From the NCBI GenBank assembly GCA_036971715.1, contig JAVHJL010000010.1, positions 124,001 to 188,000 of the forward strand: a stretch of DNA of 64,000 nucleotides, given 5' to 3'. The position numbers were made by a program, and so were the translations under genes. The stretch comes from Arthrobotrys musiformis (lineage: Eukaryota > Ascomycota > Orbiliomycetes > Orbiliales > Orbiliaceae). The notes under the pieces are model-generated. The model did no database searches and had not been told where the DNA came from. It worked only from the letters and a program-made list of their open reading frames with translations. This document shows, in pieces, positions 59,353-64,000 of the stretch. Numbering within the stretch: position 1 is the first letter of the stretch; the number at the start of each line of letters is the position of its first letter.

Positions 59353-60792
59353 GTTGATATTGGGCGTACCACCTTCGCCCTGGCTCAGGACCTGCGATCA
59401 GCGATCGTTGTTCGAGTCCAGGTCTAGACAGGACGGCACGGTACTCCTAAAGGTATAGACTCCTTCTTCCTTTTCTTCTTCTTCTTCTTTTTTTTCTTCT
59501 GTTTTCTTTAGGCCGATTTGGCAAAAACGAGCCAATGTGGCAAGGAAACGGCGCGTTCAAAGACGTGAGAATCGCGGGTTTGGATGATGGAACAGCAGGC
59601 AATGCGGGTGCGGATAATTGCAGAATGTTGCGCTTGTCAGAAGATGATGGTATTCCGGGGTTCTCTATCTAGATCACGAAGCGAATCGTTCTAGAGAGCT
59701 ATTTTTTGCAGGCGGGAACGACCTCCAACGCGATCGGATTGGCTGGCTCAAAACAGACAGATATCCGCAAAGGGCACACGAAGAGAGACTACGACGGATA
59801 CCAGATTGTGTCAGTGTCCCTGTACTAGATATAGAGTTTAGTTTTTCATACTGATGAAATTCGTAGAATCGCGAAAGGAACTCAAGAAACGGGTCTGAAG
59901 ATGAGGATGGACGCGGGAGTCTCTGGGGATTTGGGAGGAAAAGCAGGTGGCGCGGGAAATTAGAAATTCTTTTTTGTGCTAGTGTTGTGACTTTGTGGTT
60001 GTTCGTGATCAATTTAGACCAAACCAACAGGCCAAGCACCACAAAAACAACAGAAAGAGGCAGCAGCCGGCCCAGCAAGCGAAGACGGTGGCGAGGCTAA
60101 GAGGGTAAGTGCGATGAGGTCGATGTGTGAAGCTCGGGGAGGGGGGCTACGACGAGAGAAGGAAAGGAATGGAATGGGAGGGAAAGGCGATATCTCTTTC
60201 TCACTCACTCGCTCACTCACTCATTCACCCACTCACTCACACACTCTCTTTCTGTGTGTGTTTATGTGTGTATGTGTGTCCGTGTGCGTGTGTCCCTCTC
60301 ATAGGATGATTGATGGCACCCAAGAGCTACTTCGAAGGATATAGAACCCTTGAACAAAACCCTAGGAAGATTGGAAGAGGTGAGGGAAGGGGAGAGGCAC
60401 TTTTAAAATCAAAATAAAAGAGGAATAAGAGAGAAAATAGAAGGAAGAACGGATGGGTGGAGGACCGACAATACACTTCGATGGATGGAAAGGATATCGC
60501 GGGTGGCGATATACCAATAATGTTCGGACTTCAGAAGTCGGGTAGGGATCAAGACTAATGCGCGACAGAGCGCCGAGGGGCCAAAGCAGGCTAGAATGGG
60601 GGGGAAACGGGAAACGGGAACGTACGAACTATATGTCACGAACAATCAAGCGGAAACAGAAGGCAGAGGAGAGGAGATGGGGAGGGAAGGGGAGTCGGTT
60701 TAAGAGACCGAGGGGCAGAAAAGAGGAAGTAATGGAAGAAGAAAGTAGGGAAGGGAGGGAGGGAAAAAAAAAAAAAGAGAGGTATAAGTATC

Positions 60793-60840
60793 AGTATAGG
60801 TGTAGGTATAGGTGTAGGTGTAGGTATAAGTGTAGGTATA
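60793..60840 (+). repeat. Imperfect GTGTAG/GTATAG hexamer repeat
   Basis: Eight 6-bp units. The GTGTAG form is the complement of the ACCTAC-type repeat at 9021-9062. Confidence 0.8.
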
Positions 60841-61418
60841 TGGTGATAGTATGGCAACGACAGCGGGAAAGAAACAAGAACAACTAATAGGCCAGTCCCC
60901 CAGAGAGGCCTACTTAAGTAAGTAGGTACTTACTGTGAGGAAAATATAAGGTACTTACCCAAGTACCAGACAAGTAAGAGGCGAGCGAGCCTACTTGAGC
61001 GCAGATACTCGGGTCAATCAACAGAAACTGAAAGGTTGAAAGGTGATGCGATGTGTGGTTGTTACAAAGGCGATGCAGCCAGGTGCCGACAAGCTACAGG
61101 AGATATCGCCGGGTACCAGCCAACGGGGAGAGAAAGAACATGGAATTGGAGGATACGATGGATGGGATGAGATATGTCAAGCAGATTGTATGTAAGTACT
61201 TAAGTACTTAAGTAAGTAGGGAAGAAACAGGTGGAGACGCCACGCTCTGGAGACGTTTAAGTTGACCGCACGCTGGCTGGCTGTTGGGTGCTCTGGCCCT
61301 TGTAACTTGGACTATGGAAGAAGTAAGTACTTGGATTCCTTCGGGGGCGATGGCGGAGGAGGCCAAGTACCTGTTTAGTACTTTGTGTGTGTGGGTGTGG
61401 GTGTATGTGTGTGTTGCA

Positions 61419-61505
61419 AGGGAAAGGGAAAGGAAAGGGAAAGGGAAAGGAAAGGGAAAGGGAAAGAAAAGGGAAAACGAGGGAAGGAAAGGGAAGGGAG
61501 GAGGG
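61419..61505 (+). repeat. GGGAAA polypurine tract
   Basis: GGGAAA and GGAAA units, almost pure purine on the plus strand, preceded by a GTGTGG/GTGTGT stretch. Confidence 0.85.
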
Positions 61506-63912
61506 AAAGTTTGACCTGCGACTGCAACTGCGCAGAATTGCGTCCCAAGTAACTAATAAGAGCCCTTCGAGGATGTATGTATATAAGATTCCTACCTCAG
61601 ATATGTGACAGATACTTGAATATGATGGCTATCCTAGCTAGGCGCTGTATGTGAAATACATGCCTACATACGTACAAAGTCAGTACTTTAGCACTTATAC
61701 AAAGTATATACTAGACTTGAGTCCCAAACTGACAATGCACAACAATGATGACAAGAATAAAAGGCACTATACTTAGGCTTGGTTGGCCAGGCCTATATGT
61801 GCCTACATAGGTAAGCAAAATACCCATCAATAAGGTGAACGAAGTTGGCAATGGATTTTTACGTTTTCGAAGGCTTGTCTTGTCAATCCAAACTTCGGTG
61901 CACGGCTATCGGGGGGGTGAGCCTTATGACAGTAGAATCAACAAAACAACCAAAATCCGCCCAAGGTCGAGGCCCATATATACCTAAGTACCTAAGTATA
62001 GATATATTATATATATGTACTTACTTACGTACGTATATATGGCCGGCAACATTGACAAAGAGAGCTCGCAAAGGGGAAGACTGCACAGGTGCACTGGAGG
62101 AGGAGGCGCCAATTCCAGCCCTATGTTCAAGAAGATCTCATTGATTCCATCTCGAATTCCACCACCGGGTCGAAGATAGTGATATTTGCAAAGGGACGTG
62201 CGCGGATAGAAAGATAGTACTATGGTGCTAACAAGCTTCGGGCAAGTACAAGTTCCCAGGCGTGCGGCTGCATAGTATATAGTGTCCCTGGTCCACCCCA
62301 AGCCGAAAGGCACACACCGCCCAATCCACCGGCCGATTGGTAGATGAGCGAGCCGCCTCGATGTAAAAATGAAAAGAAAAAAAGAACGAAATTTAAGTTA
62401 CTTTGGTGGGGGAGAAGAGAAGCCCGGCGGACAATATTATCATGGAAAGAAAGCGACGGCAAGTATTCAGAATGTGTTAACCAGATAGGAATACGTAGGG
62501 GACTAAGTAGTTGCATTCAGGCCATTGCAATCGGTTTGCAAAACCTTCGATCTTGAGCGAAGGTAGTATATGGGTGAAGGCAGATCGCAGGGCTTCGGGA
62601 TTGAAACTGACCGAAAAACTTACACTTGAATTTATATATATCGAAAACGTTTAAGAAACAGAGTGTGGAGATCTCGAGAGAGGGTGCACTTGGGTGTGAA
62701 GTCGGTGTCGGAGGGGGGAGAGGAACAATCCCAACTATAAGTTTCGAGGATGTCTTTAATGTGGCAAGGTCATAAGGTGCGTGCTAAATAGGTGTCGCGA
62801 AATAAAAGGAAGGGCACAAGCAATCAAGCACTTCCTGTAAACTGATTTCCTGGGCCCTGCAAGGTGTTTCAAACTCGTGGCGTTTGATACCTGTGGAGGT
62901 GGGTATGTAAGTACATGCACAGATGCAATTCCGAGCACTCGAGCCTTGATATCCCCGAGCACCCGAGAGTATTAGGATATAAATTGACAAGAAATTCTAA
63001 AGTTCTCCAGAAATTAAAGAATCATCGACGGGTGTACGTTTAAAGATCGGAAAAAATTAAAAAGAGAGCTGTTGCCATAATATGATATTGGAGGGTGGGA
63101 GGGTGGAAGGAAGTCTGGGACCTGGAAATTGGGCTGCTTTTATACTTGTTACCCAGGTTTTTGCTTCAGGTACCTACCTTTACCTAGGTACTTAGCTGAG
63201 TACTTCTTATATGGTTGTTGCACTTCTCTGTACGGTCATGCCATTATTTGCACCCAACCATCTGTCGACAGCAAGGATCCAGACGTCAACTGGACAGGAC
63301 CAATATATGAATACAGAACTGAAAAAATCACACGCAGAAAGAACTACTGGAAACCTCCAAAATTACAATCCGCTAAGTTACCGTGATTGTAGGACATCAC
63401 CATCATCACCATCACCATCATCATCGCCATTATAACAGTGATAATACCCTCAATCACAGGTAGGTAAGTACTGAGTTGGCTTTCATCGGTGTCACTTTAT
63501 ATAGCCCAGGTACAAACCTACACGGGTATGCAATGGATGAAAGGGCAAAGCTTCAGCAGCCCGGTTGATTCCACATCCCAATACTTCCCCAGTTGAAACT
63601 TGGATCTACAAATGACCGGTATACAAAGAAAGAAAATATACGGCGAAAAATAATGATTGTCCCAGCTTGAGCTCACCTGCTGGGTGTTTGTTTGTGGAGG
63701 CATCTTATGTAACGTCTCAAGTCAACGGCCCATGGAATTATATTAAGGCCTTGAGAAACCTAGCAGCGCATCGAATTACAACAACCACAGTATGTACCTA
63801 AGTACTTACCTACATACCTATACAGACAAACACATACACGCGGCGCATAGGCACTTGTCCGTTTGCCTCTTCTTGGTACCCTTCAGGTGTGTGCATATTT
63901 ATAATTTATATC

Positions 63913-64000
63913 TTACATCCTTTGATAGCCTCGAGCGAAGTTGGTAAAGTTAGCAGTATACTCAATTTCGATATCGTAGACGCCCCAACCAAGAGGCATG
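63913..64000 (-). CDS. Possible 3' end of a gene entering from the right edge
   Basis: Reading in from the right edge on the minus strand gives 28 residues with protein-like composition (GWGVYDIEIEYTANFTNF) and then TAA at 63915-63913. An ATG falls at the very edge, so either a start or an internal Met is possible. The family is not identified. Confidence 0.3.
   Translation of the reverse strand, partial: MPLGWGVYDIEIEYTANFTNFARGYQRM

Larger units (their letters stand above)
59353..63912. promoter_or_regulatory. Long noncoding region upstream of somA
   Basis: About 4.6 kb without a convincing gene. It contains CT- and CACTCA-rich tracts (60195-60260), GTGTGT repeats (60258-60292), a GTGTAG/GTATAG repeat (60793-60840), GGGAAA polypurine (61419-61505), and AAGTACTTAAGTA palindromes (60912-60935, 61195-61220, 61982-62030, 63168-63205, 63794-63812). 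It probably holds a long somA leader and promoter; a long noncoding RNA is possible. Confidence 0.5.

Noticed and set aside
60558..60887. 109-aa Arg/Lys/Glu-rich frame
   Set aside because: Arises from purine-rich simple repeats.
61284..61608. Two overlapping small frames
   Set aside because: Encoded by GT and GGGAAA repeats.
1..64000. CRISPR arrays, insertion sequences, rRNA genes, secondary-metabolite cluster, viral genes
   Set aside because: None seen; gene content is scattered housekeeping and signalling genes of a fungus.

Overview
The window is nuclear DNA of a filamentous ascomycete. Genes are split by short introns (about 55-145 nt) with GTRNGT-like donors, CTAAC/CTGAC branch sites and YAG acceptors. 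The gene set includes ATG2, a group VI SLN1-type histidine kinase, TINC, SomA, an FG/RanBD nucleoporin and an AIF-like Rieske flavoprotein. This fits Pezizomycotina, most likely Eurotiomycetes and perhaps Onygenales; the order is inferred from family resemblance, not shown. There are no bacterial-style operons, CRISPR arrays, rRNA genes or intact transposons. Introns were assigned by hand; unless a gene entry says otherwise, summed exon lengths give an open frame from ATG to stop.

Layout. 1-5476: 3' part of ATG2 (+). 6631-8339: two-TM membrane protein (-). 9151-9671: SCP2 sterol/acyl-lipid carrier with a peroxisomal AKL tail (+). 10544-13702: NUP2-type nucleoporin (+). 15195-16496: repetitive secreted wall protein (+). 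18213-22296: SLN1-type hybrid histidine kinase (-). 23904-25328: quinone-oxidoreductase-like MDR enzyme (-). 25823-28263: TM9/EMP70 protein (+). 29004-29195: 41-aa microprotein (+). 30035-31901: mitochondrial TGL2-like lipase with 12 exons (-). 32187-34102: TINC/ADIP coiled-coil protein (+). 34682-36564: arrestin-like adaptor (-). 38320-40877: Rieske/AIF flavoprotein (+). 41219-42745: orphan protein (+). 43006-44096: RRP7 (-). 44382-45895: LAA2/aftiphilin-like trafficking protein (+). 46816-48246: PPIL4-type cyclophilin (-). 52000-53664: Zn2Cys6 regulator (+). 54699-55095: mitoribosomal protein L27/mL41 (+). 56383-59352: SomA/FLO8-like LisH regulator (-). The rest to 64000 is noncoding apart from a possible 3' end at the right edge.

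Most genes are housekeeping: autophagy, nuclear transport, ribosome biogenesis, splicing, mitochondrial translation, endomembrane traffic. A second theme is surface and signalling: the osmosensing kinase, the wall protein and the adhesion/development regulator SomA. Several neighbours are divergent and share short promoters (lipase/TINC 285 bp, RRP7/LAA2-like 285 bp, MDR/TM9 494 bp).

No clearly new multigene system is visible. The items most worth following are: the micro-exon-rich lipase with a 2-nt frame deficit at its nucleophile elbow; the 13-nt micro-exon in the kinase; five introns that appear to use GTC donors; the spliced 41-aa microprotein; two possible starts in the AIF-like protein; and the 4.6-kb repeat-rich region upstream of somA.
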